From NCBI GenBank assembly GCA_934271085.1, contig CAKQQU010000035.1, positions 1 through 16,108 on the forward strand: a stretch of 16,108 bases of DNA. The letters are read 5' to 3'. This stretch comes from an uncultured Bacillota bacterium (GTDB taxonomy: Bacteria; Bacillota; Dehalobacteriia; UBA4068). The stretch's first letter is position 1; each line of letters begins with the position of its first letter. The notes beneath the pieces are model-generated. The model searched no databases. It was not told where the DNA came from and saw nothing but the letters and a program-made list of their open reading frames with translations. The position numbers and the translations under genes were made by a program. Positions 1-7,699 of the stretch are shown in pieces.

Positions 1-518
1 GGGGTATAATGAGCCAGCAGATAATCCACCAGCCAGACAGGAAAAGAAAGGGTCACATTAAGGTATTCGCGGAAATCATCATCTTTGGCAGGCAGCAAGC
101 TTGCCTTATCCGCCCGCAGATAGTTCCGCAAAACAGCATTTGTAAGCCCTGCCAGCTTTGGAGAAGCATATTTTTTGGTCAAGGCTACGCCTTCGTTTAC
201 CGCCGCATAAGGCTCAGTTTCCAGATAATGCAGCTGAAACAGGCTAAGTCGCAGTATTATCTTCAGCTCCATCATCAACTCATCAAGAGGCTTTTTCAAA
301 AAATGGCTCAACATATGATCCAAAGCCAGCCTCATCCGGGTGGAGCCATAGGTTATCTGAGCGGCAAGCCTGGCCTCCTGAGATGACAGCTTATATTGGT
401 TCAGCACCTGTTTAAAGGCAATATTAGCGTAGGCGTCATCTCTTTCTATCTGTCTGAGCGCCAAAAAAGCCGCGCAACGGGCGCTGATAGTCTGTTTTTC
501 CCTACCTGAAATTTTCAT
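1..518 (-). CDS. rsmB: 16S rRNA (cytosine-C5) methyltransferase RsmB, N-terminal part (cut by window edge)
   Basis: Translating the minus strand from the ATG at 518 gives 172 uninterrupted residues starting MKISGREKQTISARCAAFLA. They match the NusB-like RNA-binding N-terminal domain of RsmB: an AYAN segment near residue 30, a YGSTRMR motif near 60, ILRLSLFQL near 90, a PYAAVNEGVALTKKY segment near 105-118 and LTNAVLRNY near 125-133. The family methylates C967 of 16S rRNA using S-adenosylmethionine. The catalytic methyltransferase domain would lie beyond position 1, so it cannot be checked. The ATG overlaps the stop of the upstream Zn-peptidase by one base (TGATG), which implies translational coupling. 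The order def-fmt-Zn peptidase-rsmB is common in Clostridia. No frameshift is visible. Identification is by recognised motifs; the incomplete length limits certainty. Confidence 0.9.
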   Translation of the reverse strand, partial: MKISGREKQTISARCAAFLALRQIERDDAYANIAFKQVLNQYKLSSQEARLAAQITYGSTRMRLALDHMLSHFLKKPLDELMMELKIILRLSLFQLHYLETEPYAAVNEGVALTKKYASPKLAGLTNAVLRNYLRADKASLLPAKDDDFREYLNVTLSFPVWLVDYLLAHYT

Positions 519-1207
519 CAGTCTCTCCTGCCACCAAATATAATCAGTAAACGCAACAGCTGCAGTATTGCGGTAAGCGCTGCCGCCACATAAGTCAGAG
601 CCGCGGCTTTCAATACCTTGCCGGCATATCCCACCTCGTCAGACTGCAAAAAACCGCAGCCTTCCAAAGCCACCAAAGCCCTGCTGGAAGCATTAAACTC
701 CACAGGCAGGGTCACCAGCTGGAACAAAACAACAACTGCAAAACAGATGATACCTATGCCAATAAGATTAAAAGAGCTGAATACCAGTCCCAAAATTATC
801 AGGATCCAGGCAGCGGAAGAACCGAAATTGGCTATGGGAACCAGAGCATTACGGAATTTAAGCGGGCCATAAGATTGAGCATCCTGCAGAGCATGGCCGG
901 CCTCATGTGCGGCGACTCCCAGGGCGGCCACCGAAGTACTGTTATAAGTGGAATCAGAAAGCCGCAATACCTTGCTTCTGGGATCATAATGATCGGTCAG
1001 GCTGCCGGAGACCTTTTGCACAGCTACATTGTTCAGCCCGTTGATATCCAGCATCTTACGGGCCATATCGCAGGCGCGTACAGCAGAACGGGCCTGGATC
1101 TTTGAATATTTTCGGTAGGTGGCTGATATTTTGGCCTGGGCATAAACTGTCAGCAGCAGTGCCGGCAGCAAAATAATCAATGTCCAATCCATATAATAAT
1201 AAGGCAT
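518..1207 (-). CDS. Membrane zinc metallopeptidase, YugP-like (neutral zinc metallopeptidase family)
   Basis: This 229-residue protein has an N-terminal membrane segment (about 8-25), an HEAGH zinc-binding motif at 101-105, and three further hydrophobic segments (about 131-147, 148-168 and 205-225). Glu170 in PVEFNAS is the probable third zinc ligand. This layout matches the YugP-type putative membrane peptidase family, whose physiological substrate is not known. The active-site helix lies between the first and second membrane segments, so it is probably at the membrane surface. The ATG follows an AAAAAAGGAGG ribosome binding site and overlaps the fmt stop by one base (TAATG). Its own stop overlaps rsmB in the same way, so it sits in a coupled fmt-peptidase-rsmB block. 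Family assignment is good; the biological role is not inferable from this context. Confidence 0.9.
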   Translation of the reverse strand: MPYYYMDWTLIILLPALLLTVYAQAKISATYRKYSKIQARSAVRACDMARKMLDINGLNNVAVQKVSGSLTDHYDPRSKVLRLSDSTYNSTSVAALGVAAHEAGHALQDAQSYGPLKFRNALVPIANFGSSAAWILIILGLVFSSFNLIGIGIICFAVVVLFQLVTLPVEFNASSRALVALEGCGFLQSDEVGYAGKVLKAAALTYVAAALTAILQLLRLLIIFGGRRD

Positions 1208-2130
1208 TAAATATTACCTCCTTTTTTGATCTGATATCCCCTGGCGAAAGCTGCCGAGCTCATACGGTTTTTGCCTTCGGGCTGTACTTCCCTGATAAGC
1301 ACCGCACCACTGCCGCAGGCTACGCAAAGCCCCTCCTCGCTGCATTCAAGCACTTCGCCGGGTTGGCCGGAGCCCTCCGCCAGAGAGCAGCCAAAAAGCT
1401 TAAGCCTTTTGCCGCCCCGCAGCACATAAGCTCCGGGAAAAGGGTCCAATCCGCAAACCATGGCATGAAACTTTTCCGCAGGCAGCGTCCACTCAAGACA
1501 TTCTTCCCCGCTGCTTATTTTAGGAGCGAAAGTGGCTTTATCATGATCCTGAGCTATTCTGGGAGCCCGGCCTTCTTCTATAAGCGGCAAGGCCTGCAGA
1601 AGAAGCTGCGTACCTGCTTCCTGCAATTTATCATGAAGCGTGCCATAAGTTTCGTCCTCGTCCAGGTCAACAGCCCGGGAAAGTATCATATCCCCGCTGT
1701 CCATACCTCGTGCCAAATACATGATAGTAACTCCGGACTGACGGCAGCCATCCATGATAGCCCGCTGTATAGGCGCGGCTCCCCGATACTGAGGAAGCAG
1801 GGAGCCATGGATATTGATAGCGCCTAAAGCCGGGATAGCCAGCAGCTCCTCCTTAAGCAGCTGACCGTAGGCCACTACTACCAGCAGATCCGGCTGATAA
1901 GCCGCCAGCTGAGCCAGGGCCTCCGGATCATTGATGCTTTTGGGAGTATGAACAGGTATGCCCAGTTCCAGTGCTGCGGCTTTTACCGGGGTGGGAAGCA
2001 AATCCCTGCCTCTTTTGCCCCGGGGACGATCCGGCTGGCTGTATACTGCGGCTATTTCGTATCCCTGCTGCACCATGCTGCGCAAAGGCAATACTGCAAA
2101 ATCCGGGCTTCCCAAATAAACTATCTTCAT
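1207..2130 (-). CDS. fmt: Methionyl-tRNA formyltransferase
   Basis: This 307-residue enzyme transfers a formyl group from 10-formyl-tetrahydrofolate to Met-tRNAfMet, producing the initiator tRNA. The N-terminal Rossmann-like domain shows YSQPDRPRGK near 30-39 and the active-site region NIHGSLLPQYRGAAP (106-120). The catalytic Asn106 and His108 are present, with Asp147 in GMDSGD. The C-terminal part (about 205 onward) resembles the family's tRNA-binding barrel. An in-frame TTG lies one codon upstream at 2133, but the AAGGAG site is 7 nt from the ATG at 2130 and only 4 nt from the TTG, so I chose the ATG. It lies 32 nt after def, whose product removes the formyl group that Fmt installs, and is coupled to the Zn-peptidase downstream. 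Length and motifs are normal for the family. Confidence 0.96.
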   Translation of the reverse strand: MKIVYLGSPDFAVLPLRSMVQQGYEIAAVYSQPDRPRGKRGRDLLPTPVKAAALELGIPVHTPKSINDPEALAQLAAYQPDLLVVVAYGQLLKEELLAIPALGAINIHGSLLPQYRGAAPIQRAIMDGCRQSGVTIMYLARGMDSGDMILSRAVDLDEDETYGTLHDKLQEAGTQLLLQALPLIEEGRAPRIAQDHDKATFAPKISSGEECLEWTLPAEKFHAMVCGLDPFPGAYVLRGGKRLKLFGCSLAEGSGQPGEVLECSEEGLCVACGSGAVLIREVQPEGKNRMSSAAFARGYQIKKGGNI

Positions 2131-2162
2131 CAATATGCTCCTTACAGAAATTATCTTTCAGA

Positions 2163-2636
2163 TCAATCCTCATAATCAGCGCGGCGCACTTCCGCAAACA
2201 TAACATCGGTAAAAAGGATGCCGCTAAGATGATCTATTTCATGCTGATAAATAATAGCCTCCTGACCGCTTACTTTAACCGTAAACGGATTGCCGAAACG
2301 ATCCTGTGCTTCTACCTTGATATTTTTGGCGCGCTTGACCTTGCCGCCCCGGTCTGGTACGGAAAGGCAGAATTCCGTAGATACTATACTGCCGCTTTTA
2401 TCCACTATACGGGGATTTACCAATTCTATAAAACCATGTTCACGGTCGTCGATGACCACTACATTTTTCAGTATTCCCACCTGAGGAGCTGCCAAACCAA
2501 CTCCGTCGGCATGATACATGGTAATTTTCATATCGTCCAGCAATTTATGAAGAGCGCTGCCAAAGCGCCTGACTTCTACCGATTTTTCATGTAAAAGCGG
2601 ATCTTCTTCTGTAATGATAGTTCTGATTTCCGCCAT
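2163..2636 (-). CDS. def: Peptide deformylase, with an unusual EFCLS motif
   Basis: This 157-residue metalloenzyme removes the formyl group from nascent proteins. Motif 1 is GVGLAAPQVG (45-54) and motif 3 is HEIDH (132-136), giving two His ligands and the catalytic Glu133. Motif 2 contains the metal-ligand Cys90 but reads EFCLS (88-92), where the family almost always has EGCLS. The Gly-to-Phe change is a single codon in an otherwise intact gene. It starts at an ATG preceded by AAGGGGTGG and follows a strong extended -10 promoter. Co-transcription with fmt (32 nt downstream) fits the formylation/deformylation cycle. All catalytic residues are kept, so I expect it to be active. Whether the Phe changes substrate or inhibitor fit is open. 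Confidence 0.95.
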   Translation of the reverse strand: MAEIRTIITEEDPLLHEKSVEVRRFGSALHKLLDDMKITMYHADGVGLAAPQVGILKNVVVIDDREHGFIELVNPRIVDKSGSIVSTEFCLSVPDRGGKVKRAKNIKVEAQDRFGNPFTVKVSGQEAIIYQHEIDHLSGILFTDVMFAEVRRADYED

Positions 2637-2669
2637 AAAGAAACCACCCCTTATAAAAATTATCTTTTA

Positions 2670-2678
2670 ATTATAACA
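2670..2678 (-). promoter_or_regulatory. Extended -10 promoter for def-fmt-peptidase-rsmB
   Basis: On the minus strand the sequence reads TG-T-TATAAT (TG at 2678-2677, TATAAT at 2675-2670), a perfect extended -10. It lies 33 nt before the def ATG. The -35 region (TGTACG at a 17-nt spacing) is poor, as is usual for extended -10 promoters. It sits in the 129-nt gap between priA and def, and no clear terminator is visible there. Confidence 0.65.
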
Positions 2679-2765
2679 TATATATGCCAATTCGTACAGC
2701 TTTTTACTGTTCATCCCATGTTTTGCGGCAGGATCAAAAAAATACCTGCATCTTATTGCTGCCCA

Positions 2766-4979
2766 TCAGAGCATATTCATCGGGTCGATATCCAGGGCCA
2801 GGCGGATATCTGCCGGCAGCCTTTCCTCCTGCCTGGTGCGCACCCAGGCTTTTTCCGCTGCGTCGGCGGCCCTGCGGATATCAGCAGCCTTTATTATTAT
2901 CTGCCTGCGGAACCGATCCTTAATCTTTGCATAGGGGGCTTCCGCAGGTCCGCATATTTCCGCTGATCCTGCCAGCTCATGGATGAGATAATGGCTGTAG
3001 GCGGCACATATCTCAACCAAAGCCGCTTGATCGCATCCACTCAAAAGCAATCTCAGCAGATGACAATATGGCGGATAGCCATGCAATCGCCGCTGCATAA
3101 GCTCGGATTGGTAAAACCCCTGATAATCATAGGAAGCTGCCTGCAGAATGGGGGCAGCGTCAGGGGTATAGGTCTGGATTATCGCCCGGCCCTGCTTTTC
3201 CCGGCGGCCGGCCCTGCCGCAAAGCTGGCTTATCATCTGAAAAGTACGCTCGGAAGCCCGCCAGTCCGGCAAGTTCAACAGACTGTCGGCAGCAATAACA
3301 GCAGCCAGCTCCAAATGGGGAAAATCCAATCCTTTGGCCACCATCTGGGTGCCCACCAGAATATCTATTTCCCGATGCAGCATAGCTTCATATACACGCT
3401 GATGACCGTCACGCTCATCTAAAACATCGCTGTCCAGACGGCCGATACGGGCATTGGGGAACAGTCTGGCGGCTTCATCCGCCACCCGCTGGGTACCGAT
3501 GCCGAAATGGCGTATATGCCTGCTGCCGCAATTGGGACAAAGCTTCGGCGGAATTACCGTATACCCGCAATAGTGACATTTAAGTTTACCGCCCCATTTA
3601 TCATCATGAAAGCACATGGATACCGCACAATGGGGGCAGGAAACGCTTTGGCCGCAGTCCCGGCAGGAAACAAAAGTATAGTATCCCCTTCTGTTAAGGA
3701 AAAGAATACTCTGCCCGCCGCCGGCCAAAGTTTCGTCAATGGCGGAGATAAGCTGGCGGGAAAAAATAAGCCGGTGCCCCGAACGCAGTTCCTCCCGCAT
3801 ATCAACTATAGTTACCGCAGGCCTGGGCGCAGGATAATACTGCGTGTTTATCTCAGCCAGAGCATACTGCCCCTGCCTGGCTTTATAATAGCTTTCCACA
3901 GACGGCGTAGCTGAACCAAGTATCAACTGAGCGCCCCAAAGCTCCCGCCGCTTTTCCGCAACAGTCAGGGCATGAAACCGGGGAACATTATCCTGCTTAT
4001 AGCTGCTTTCATGTTCCTCGTCAATAATAATAAGGCCGAGATTAGGGGCAGGAGCAAATACCGCGGAGCGGGCGCCCACCACCACCTGTACCCTGCCTTC
4101 GGCGATATCCTGCCAGACGCGCCGGCGCTCTCCCGGCAGCAAACCGCTGTGGAGCAAAGCCATGGTAAGCCCCAAACGCCTGGTCATCATATCCACCATC
4201 TGTGAGGAAAGGGCTATCTCCGGAACCAGCAGTATGCTCTGGCACCCTCTGGCAGCCGCATCCTGTATCAGTTTAAGATATATCTCCGTTTTGCCGCTGC
4301 CGGTAATGCCATGTAGCAGTACCGGCCGGTTGCCGCTTTTCCGTTCATTACAAATAATATCGTAGGCCGTCTGCTGCTGCTGATTAAAAGCCGCGGGACT
4401 GCTGCTGTAAATATCCGCCGCCGCCAATACCCGGCGGCTTTCTTTTATCAGCAGTCCTGCCTTGCAGCAGCCGTACAAATAAGATCTGCTGTAACCGGCT
4501 TCCTGCAGAGTATGGAAGGACGCTTCCCCATCAGGCTGACGCAAGATGAATTCTGCCAGTTGCCTGCGGTTTTTGCTGGTAAGATAAAACTCATGATCTT
4601 TGCTGAGATAATATACGTCATAACAGGCAGCGCGGGGTTTTTTACCGGCCAGGGCCATACCCGAAGGCAGCATGGCCTGCATGGCGGCAGCCCGCGAGCA
4701 ATGATAGTATTCCGCAAGCCACTGGGAAAGCTCCAGCATACGAGCATCAAAAAGAGGCTTTTCGCTGACTATGTCAATTATATCCCTGGTATCGAACATA
4801 TCCGGCCGGCAATCATGCACGCGCACCACTATGCCCTCAAGCTTTTCCCTGTTAAAAGGTACGCGCACCAACATTCCGGGCAAAATATCCTGCTGTAAAT
4901 ATTCGGGAATGCTGTATGTAAACACCCGGTCAACAGCCGGGCTTTTTCTGTTGATAATTATATCGGCAAATCCGTTCAT
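2766..4979 (-). CDS. priA: Primosomal protein N' (replication restart helicase PriA)
   Basis: This 737-residue 3'-to-5' DNA helicase reloads the replisome at stalled forks. Order of parts: N-terminal DNA-binding region (about 1-110), Walker A GITGSGKTEIY (224-234), the DEEH box (320-323), helicase motif III GSATPS (355-360), and an inserted zinc-binding module. That module has eight cysteines in four pairs: C439/C442, C448/C451, C468/C471 and C481/C484. Helicase motifs V (GTQMVAKGLDFP, 543-554) and VI (QLCGRAGR, 585-592) follow. Motif VI commonly reads QVAGRAGR; the VA-to-LC change spares the arginines. The start ATG follows GGAGAGGATGGAG. The gene has its own housekeeping-type promoter immediately upstream, which separates it from the sporulation operon on the same strand. 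Confidence 0.97.
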   Translation of the reverse strand: MNGFADIIINRKSPAVDRVFTYSIPEYLQQDILPGMLVRVPFNREKLEGIVVRVHDCRPDMFDTRDIIDIVSEKPLFDARMLELSQWLAEYYHCSRAAAMQAMLPSGMALAGKKPRAACYDVYYLSKDHEFYLTSKNRRQLAEFILRQPDGEASFHTLQEAGYSRSYLYGCCKAGLLIKESRRVLAAADIYSSSPAAFNQQQQTAYDIICNERKSGNRPVLLHGITGSGKTEIYLKLIQDAAARGCQSILLVPEIALSSQMVDMMTRRLGLTMALLHSGLLPGERRRVWQDIAEGRVQVVVGARSAVFAPAPNLGLIIIDEEHESSYKQDNVPRFHALTVAEKRRELWGAQLILGSATPSVESYYKARQGQYALAEINTQYYPAPRPAVTIVDMREELRSGHRLIFSRQLISAIDETLAGGGQSILFLNRRGYYTFVSCRDCGQSVSCPHCAVSMCFHDDKWGGKLKCHYCGYTVIPPKLCPNCGSRHIRHFGIGTQRVADEAARLFPNARIGRLDSDVLDERDGHQRVYEAMLHREIDILVGTQMVAKGLDFPHLELAAVIAADSLLNLPDWRASERTFQMISQLCGRAGRREKQGRAIIQTYTPDAAPILQAASYDYQGFYQSELMQRRLHGYPPYCHLLRLLLSGCDQAALVEICAAYSHYLIHELAGSAEICGPAEAPYAKIKDRFRRQIIIKAADIRRAADAAEKAWVRTRQEERLPADIRLALDIDPMNML

Positions 4980-5005
4980 TGCTCCATCCTCTCCTGTATG
5001 CCTAT

Positions 5006-5014
5006 ATTATAGCA
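5006..5014 (-). promoter_or_regulatory. Extended -10 promoter for priA
   Basis: On the minus strand the sequence is TG-C-TATAAT (TG at 5014-5013, TATAAT at 5011-5006), a perfect extended -10 located 26 nt upstream of the priA ATG. The -35 position (GGTATT) does not match consensus. It lies in the 63-nt gap after spoVAE, so priA need not depend on the forespore operon. Confidence 0.6.
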
Positions 5015-5042
5015 AAGAGCAGGAACAAATACCATGATTATC

Positions 5043-5411
5043 TCAGGAATGGGGTTTAAACACCAGGGCGGTAAGCATACCGAAAACTACCGCTGCGGTA
5101 ACGCCTGCGGAAACAGGCCCCAGCATTCCCGTAAAAATGCCGAAAAAACCGTTGCTGGCAGCGCCCTGTCTGGCTCCTTCCACCAGAGTATTGCCAAAGC
5201 TGCTGATAGGCAAGGTAGCCCCCGCCCCGGCAAAATCAACCAGCGCAGGATAAATACCAAATATGGACAGCACACTGCCGGCGACTACCAGAATACTGAG
5301 AGTATGGGCCGGGGTAAGATTAGCCACATCCATCAGCAGCTGACCGATAACGCAGATAAAACCGCCTACAACAAAAGCCCGCAGTAATTGCATTCCCAGA
5401 TCTGTTTCCAT
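5043..5411 (-). CDS. spoVAE: Stage V sporulation protein AE (SpoVAEb type)
   Basis: This 122-residue membrane protein starts METDLGMQLLRAFVVGGFIC. It has hydrophobic segments at about 8-28, 34-55, 62-75 and 95-117, and a glycine-rich LPISSFGNTLVEGARQGA stretch near 67-84 typical of SpoVAE/SpoVAC proteins. It belongs to the SpoVA complex in the inner spore membrane, which moves Ca-dipicolinate during sporulation and germination. A longer in-frame ORF reaches to 5507, but that would overlap spoVAD by about 90 nt. The ATG at 5411 has an AAAGGGGATAATT site directly upstream and lies 2 nt past the spoVAD stop, so I chose it. It is the last gene of the spoVAC-spoVAD-spoVAE block. Confidence 0.93.
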   Translation of the reverse strand: METDLGMQLLRAFVVGGFICVIGQLLMDVANLTPAHTLSILVVAGSVLSIFGIYPALVDFAGAGATLPISSFGNTLVEGARQGAASNGFFGIFTGMLGPVSAGVTAAVVFGMLTALVFKPHS

Positions 5412-5413
5412 AA

Positions 5414-6427
5414 TTATCCCCTTTCCAGAACTATAGCATGACATATTGCGGGTATGCTTTCTTTTTGCTGTACAGCCAGGGGAGAAAGCAGCGCGCCGGT
5501 AGGACAAAGCAACACCCGCTTAAGCTCTCCCTCTCTGATACGGCGGCAGATATGACCCATACCCACACCGGCAGCACAGCCGCAGCCACTGCAGCCGGAA
5601 AAGGCTTTATCGTCACCACCCAAAAGCAGCAGACCGCAATCCCCCAGCTGGGAACGGCGGATATTTACGCCCCGCCGCACCAGCAGTTCCCAGGCTATAC
5701 CCTGACCAACGCGGCCAAGATCACCGCTGAGTATCAGGTCATAATCCCATGGTTCGCTGGCTGTCTCCTGCAAATGTGTTATCAGGGTATCTGCAAAAGC
5801 AGGAGCCATGGCCGCTCCCATTTGAAAAGGATCGGTAATTTTTTCATCACAGACCCTTCCTATGGTTACGGCAGTAAGGCGTACCGGCGCAGGCTCTGCC
5901 GCCAGTACGGCAGCGCCTGCCAAAGAAGCTGTACTTTGACTGTAGGGCGGTTTCTGGCTTCCGTATTCATTGGGATAACGGAACTGTTTTTCTGCGGTGC
6001 AGGTATGGCTGCTGGCCATAGCCGCAGTACGGCAGGCCACTCCGGAAGCTACAGTAAGCGCCGCCAAAGCCAGGGATTCTCCGATAGTGGCACAGGCGGC
6101 AAAAAGACCGAAATAAGGAACGCCAAGACTGCGCGCGGTAAAACCGGCAGGTGTTATCTGGTTTATCAGATCCCCTGCAAAAAAGATGTCAATATCATCA
6201 GGAGACAAAGCGGCTTTGGAAATAGCCCTCCGCACTGCAGTTTCTCCCAGATACTGTTCGGCCTTTTCAAAACTGTCCTGCCCCATGCGCAGATCCGGAA
6301 AGATATGGTCAAAATCTCCGGATAAAGGCCCCTCGCCCTCCCGGGGTCCGCAAACGGCTGCTGTAGCCAGCAGGCCAACTCCTTCGGGAAAAAGCCAGGT
6401 TTGTTTACCAGCTCTTCTGATCTCCAT
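5414..6427 (-). CDS. spoVAD: Stage V sporulation protein AD
   Basis: This 337-residue protein has a thiolase/ketoacyl-synthase-III-like fold. It is the soluble, DPA-binding member of the SpoVA complex on the inner spore membrane. Family marks are GDLINQITPA (85-94), FGLFAACATIGESLALAAL (106-124) with Cys112 at the thiolase nucleophile position, SSHTCTAEKQFRYPNEYG (139-156), and a C-terminal glycine-rich segment. A longer ORF reaches to 6466, but the ATG at 6427 follows AAAGGAGGATAT and gives the usual MEIRRAGKQTW start, so I chose it. It lies 10 nt after spoVAC and 2 nt before spoVAE, consistent with one transcript. DPA binding is known for the family from Bacillus and is not shown here. Confidence 0.96.
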   Translation of the reverse strand: MEIRRAGKQTWLFPEGVGLLATAAVCGPREGEGPLSGDFDHIFPDLRMGQDSFEKAEQYLGETAVRRAISKAALSPDDIDIFFAGDLINQITPAGFTARSLGVPYFGLFAACATIGESLALAALTVASGVACRTAAMASSHTCTAEKQFRYPNEYGSQKPPYSQSTASLAGAAVLAAEPAPVRLTAVTIGRVCDEKITDPFQMGAAMAPAFADTLITHLQETASEPWDYDLILSGDLGRVGQGIAWELLVRRGVNIRRSQLGDCGLLLLGGDDKAFSGCSGCGCAAGVGMGHICRRIREGELKRVLLCPTGALLSPLAVQQKESIPAICHAIVLERG

Positions 6428-6437
6428 ATATCCTCCT

Positions 6438-6893
6438 TTACAACAAGCCCAAGATCCAAGCGGCAAATACTACCGTGAACGCGGAAGCTATGCCGAATAC
6501 CACTACAGATCCGGCCAGCTTAAAGCTATTACAACCGCTGCCCAGCACATAGCCTTCGCTTTTATGCTCCAGCATGGCCGCGGCTACCGAATTGGCAAAA
6601 CCGCTGATAGGAACCGCCAGTCCTGCCCCTACTTTCTGCCCGGCTTTATCGTAGATGCCAAGACCGGTAAAAAGCGCCGTCAAAAAAACCACAACAATTA
6701 CAACAACAGCCACGGCATCCTTTTGACTAAGCTGAGCATAATTCATCAGACAAAATTCGGCAAGCTGCGCCAAGGCACAAAGCAAACCGCCGGCAGCAAA
6801 AGCTGTAAGGCAATTGCGAAACACCTTTTTTCTGGGAGTATACTTATCTACCAGTTGGGCGTACCAGCTTTCCGGCTTAGGTTTTTTTCCCAT
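6438..6893 (-). CDS. spoVAC: Stage V sporulation protein AC
   Basis: This 151-residue integral membrane protein has hydrophobic segments at about 24-48, 60-80, 92-110 and 126-151, and the PISGFANSVAAAMLEHKSEG signature at about 95-114. In Bacillus, SpoVAC acts as the membrane channel of the DPA transporter. The start ATG has an AAAGGAGATAGCT ribosome binding site. It is first in the operon, with spoVAD 10 nt downstream. A near-consensus sigma-G promoter begins 34 nt upstream of the ATG. No spoVAA, AB, B or AF genes appear in the window; the C-D-E trio is a common minimal clostridial arrangement. Confidence 0.96.
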   Translation of the reverse strand: MGKKPKPESWYAQLVDKYTPRKKVFRNCLTAFAAGGLLCALAQLAEFCLMNYAQLSQKDAVAVVVIVVVFLTALFTGLGIYDKAGQKVGAGLAVPISGFANSVAAAMLEHKSEGYVLGSGCNSFKLAGSVVVFGIASAFTVVFAAWILGLL

Positions 6894-6926
6894 AGCTATC
6901 TCCTTTACAAAATATTACCACCTTGC

Positions 6927-6956
6927 CAGTATGCATCAAAAAAGGGAGTTTCATTC
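6927..6956 (-). promoter_or_regulatory. Probable sigma-G (forespore) promoter of the spoVA operon
   Basis: On the minus strand GAATG (6956-6952, matching the -35 GNATR) is followed by exactly 18 nt and then CATACTG (6933-6927, 6 of 7 matches to the -10 CATNNTA). This is the spacing known for Bacillus sigma-G promoters. Transcription would start near 6920, leaving an untranslated leader of about 27 nt before spoVAC. The assignment rests on motif match plus gene identity (spoVA is forespore-expressed in known spore formers). Confidence 0.6.
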
Positions 6957-6959
6957 ATA
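6929..6959 (+). promoter_or_regulatory. Weaker sigma-G-like promoter towards DUF421, overlapping the spoVA promoter
   Basis: Read on the plus strand, the same box shows GTATG (6929-6933, perfect GNATR), 18 nt, then CATTCATA (6952-6959), where CATTCAT matches 5 of 7 positions of the sigma-G -10. A start near 6965 would leave about 45 nt before the DUF421 ATG. The -10 match is poor, so this is a candidate only. Part of the symmetry is inherent in an ATG...CAT pattern. Confidence 0.3.
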
Positions 6960-7009
6960 AACCACGGCAAAAAAGGCAAGCTAAGTAAAAAACAAGTAAT
7001 GGAGGCATT

Positions 7010-7699
7010 ATGGCTATACTGCTTATTCGCACCATTCTGTTGTACTTTTTGATACTGCTGGCCATGAAGGCCATGGGAAAAAGGCAAATAGGGCAATTAC
7101 AACCATTTGAACTGGTAGTGGTAATAATCATTTCGGATATGGCTTCCCTGGCTATGCAGAGCCCCACGGCTACCCTGGCCAACAGCATAATTCCCATAGC
7201 GGTCATCACCATTATGCAGATAACCCTTTCGCTGGTTAATCTTAAAAGCGAAAAATCCCGTTCCCTGCTTTGCGGCGAACCTATATTTCTGATAAAAGAC
7301 GGCAAACTGCAGGAGCAAAATATGGCCCGGCTGCGTCTTAATATAAATGATCTGGAAGAGCTCACCAGATCCCAGGGATATTTCGATATTAATACCATAA
7401 AAAACGCGGTAATGGAAACCAACGGGCAGCTTTCTATTATGCCCCAAACAGCAAACCGGCCCCTGGAGCTGGGCGATGTAAATGATGATCCCGATGATGA
7501 AAAAATGGGAATACTGCTGATCCTGGACGGGCATATCAATCAGAAGGCCTTGCGGGTCAGCGGCTATAATGAAAAATGGCTTACGGATAAGCTGAAAGCC
7601 GTAAAAGCCGGCAGCCCGGCAAAAGTGTTTGTAGCAGGGCTGGATGAAAAAGGGCAGTTCTTCTGGCAGAAAAAAGACGAAAGCAGGTGCAGCAAGTGA
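7010..7699 (+). CDS. DUF421 membrane protein (YetF/2Duf family)
   Basis: This 229-residue protein has three N-terminal membrane segments (about 4-20, 34-51 and 58-76) followed by a soluble domain. It carries DUF421 hallmarks: MGKRQIGQLQPFELVVVIII (22-41), a SDMAS motif at 42-46, GEPIFLIKDGKL in the soluble part, and NDLEELTRSQGYFDINTIKNA. In Bacillus, DUF421 proteins occur in spores; one carried on the spoVA2mob element (2Duf) raises spore heat resistance, probably through the inner membrane. Here the gene diverges from spoVAC and is coupled to a DUF4363 gene. It starts at an ATG preceded by AATGGAGGCATT. Family membership is clear. A spore role is inferred from its position and the shared promoter region. 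Confidence 0.92.
   Translation: MAILLIRTILLYFLILLAMKAMGKRQIGQLQPFELVVVIIISDMASLAMQSPTATLANSIIPIAVITIMQITLSLVNLKSEKSRSLLCGEPIFLIKDGKLQEQNMARLRLNINDLEELTRSQGYFDINTIKNAVMETNGQLSIMPQTANRPLELGDVNDDPDDEKMGILLILDGHINQKALRVSGYNEKWLTDKLKAVKAGSPAKVFVAGLDEKGQFFWQKKDESRCSK

Noticed and set aside
5438..6325. 295-codon plus-strand frame opposite spoVAD
   Set aside because: It is antisense to a clear spoVAD gene, lacks a start site with ribosome binding sequence and has no family features.
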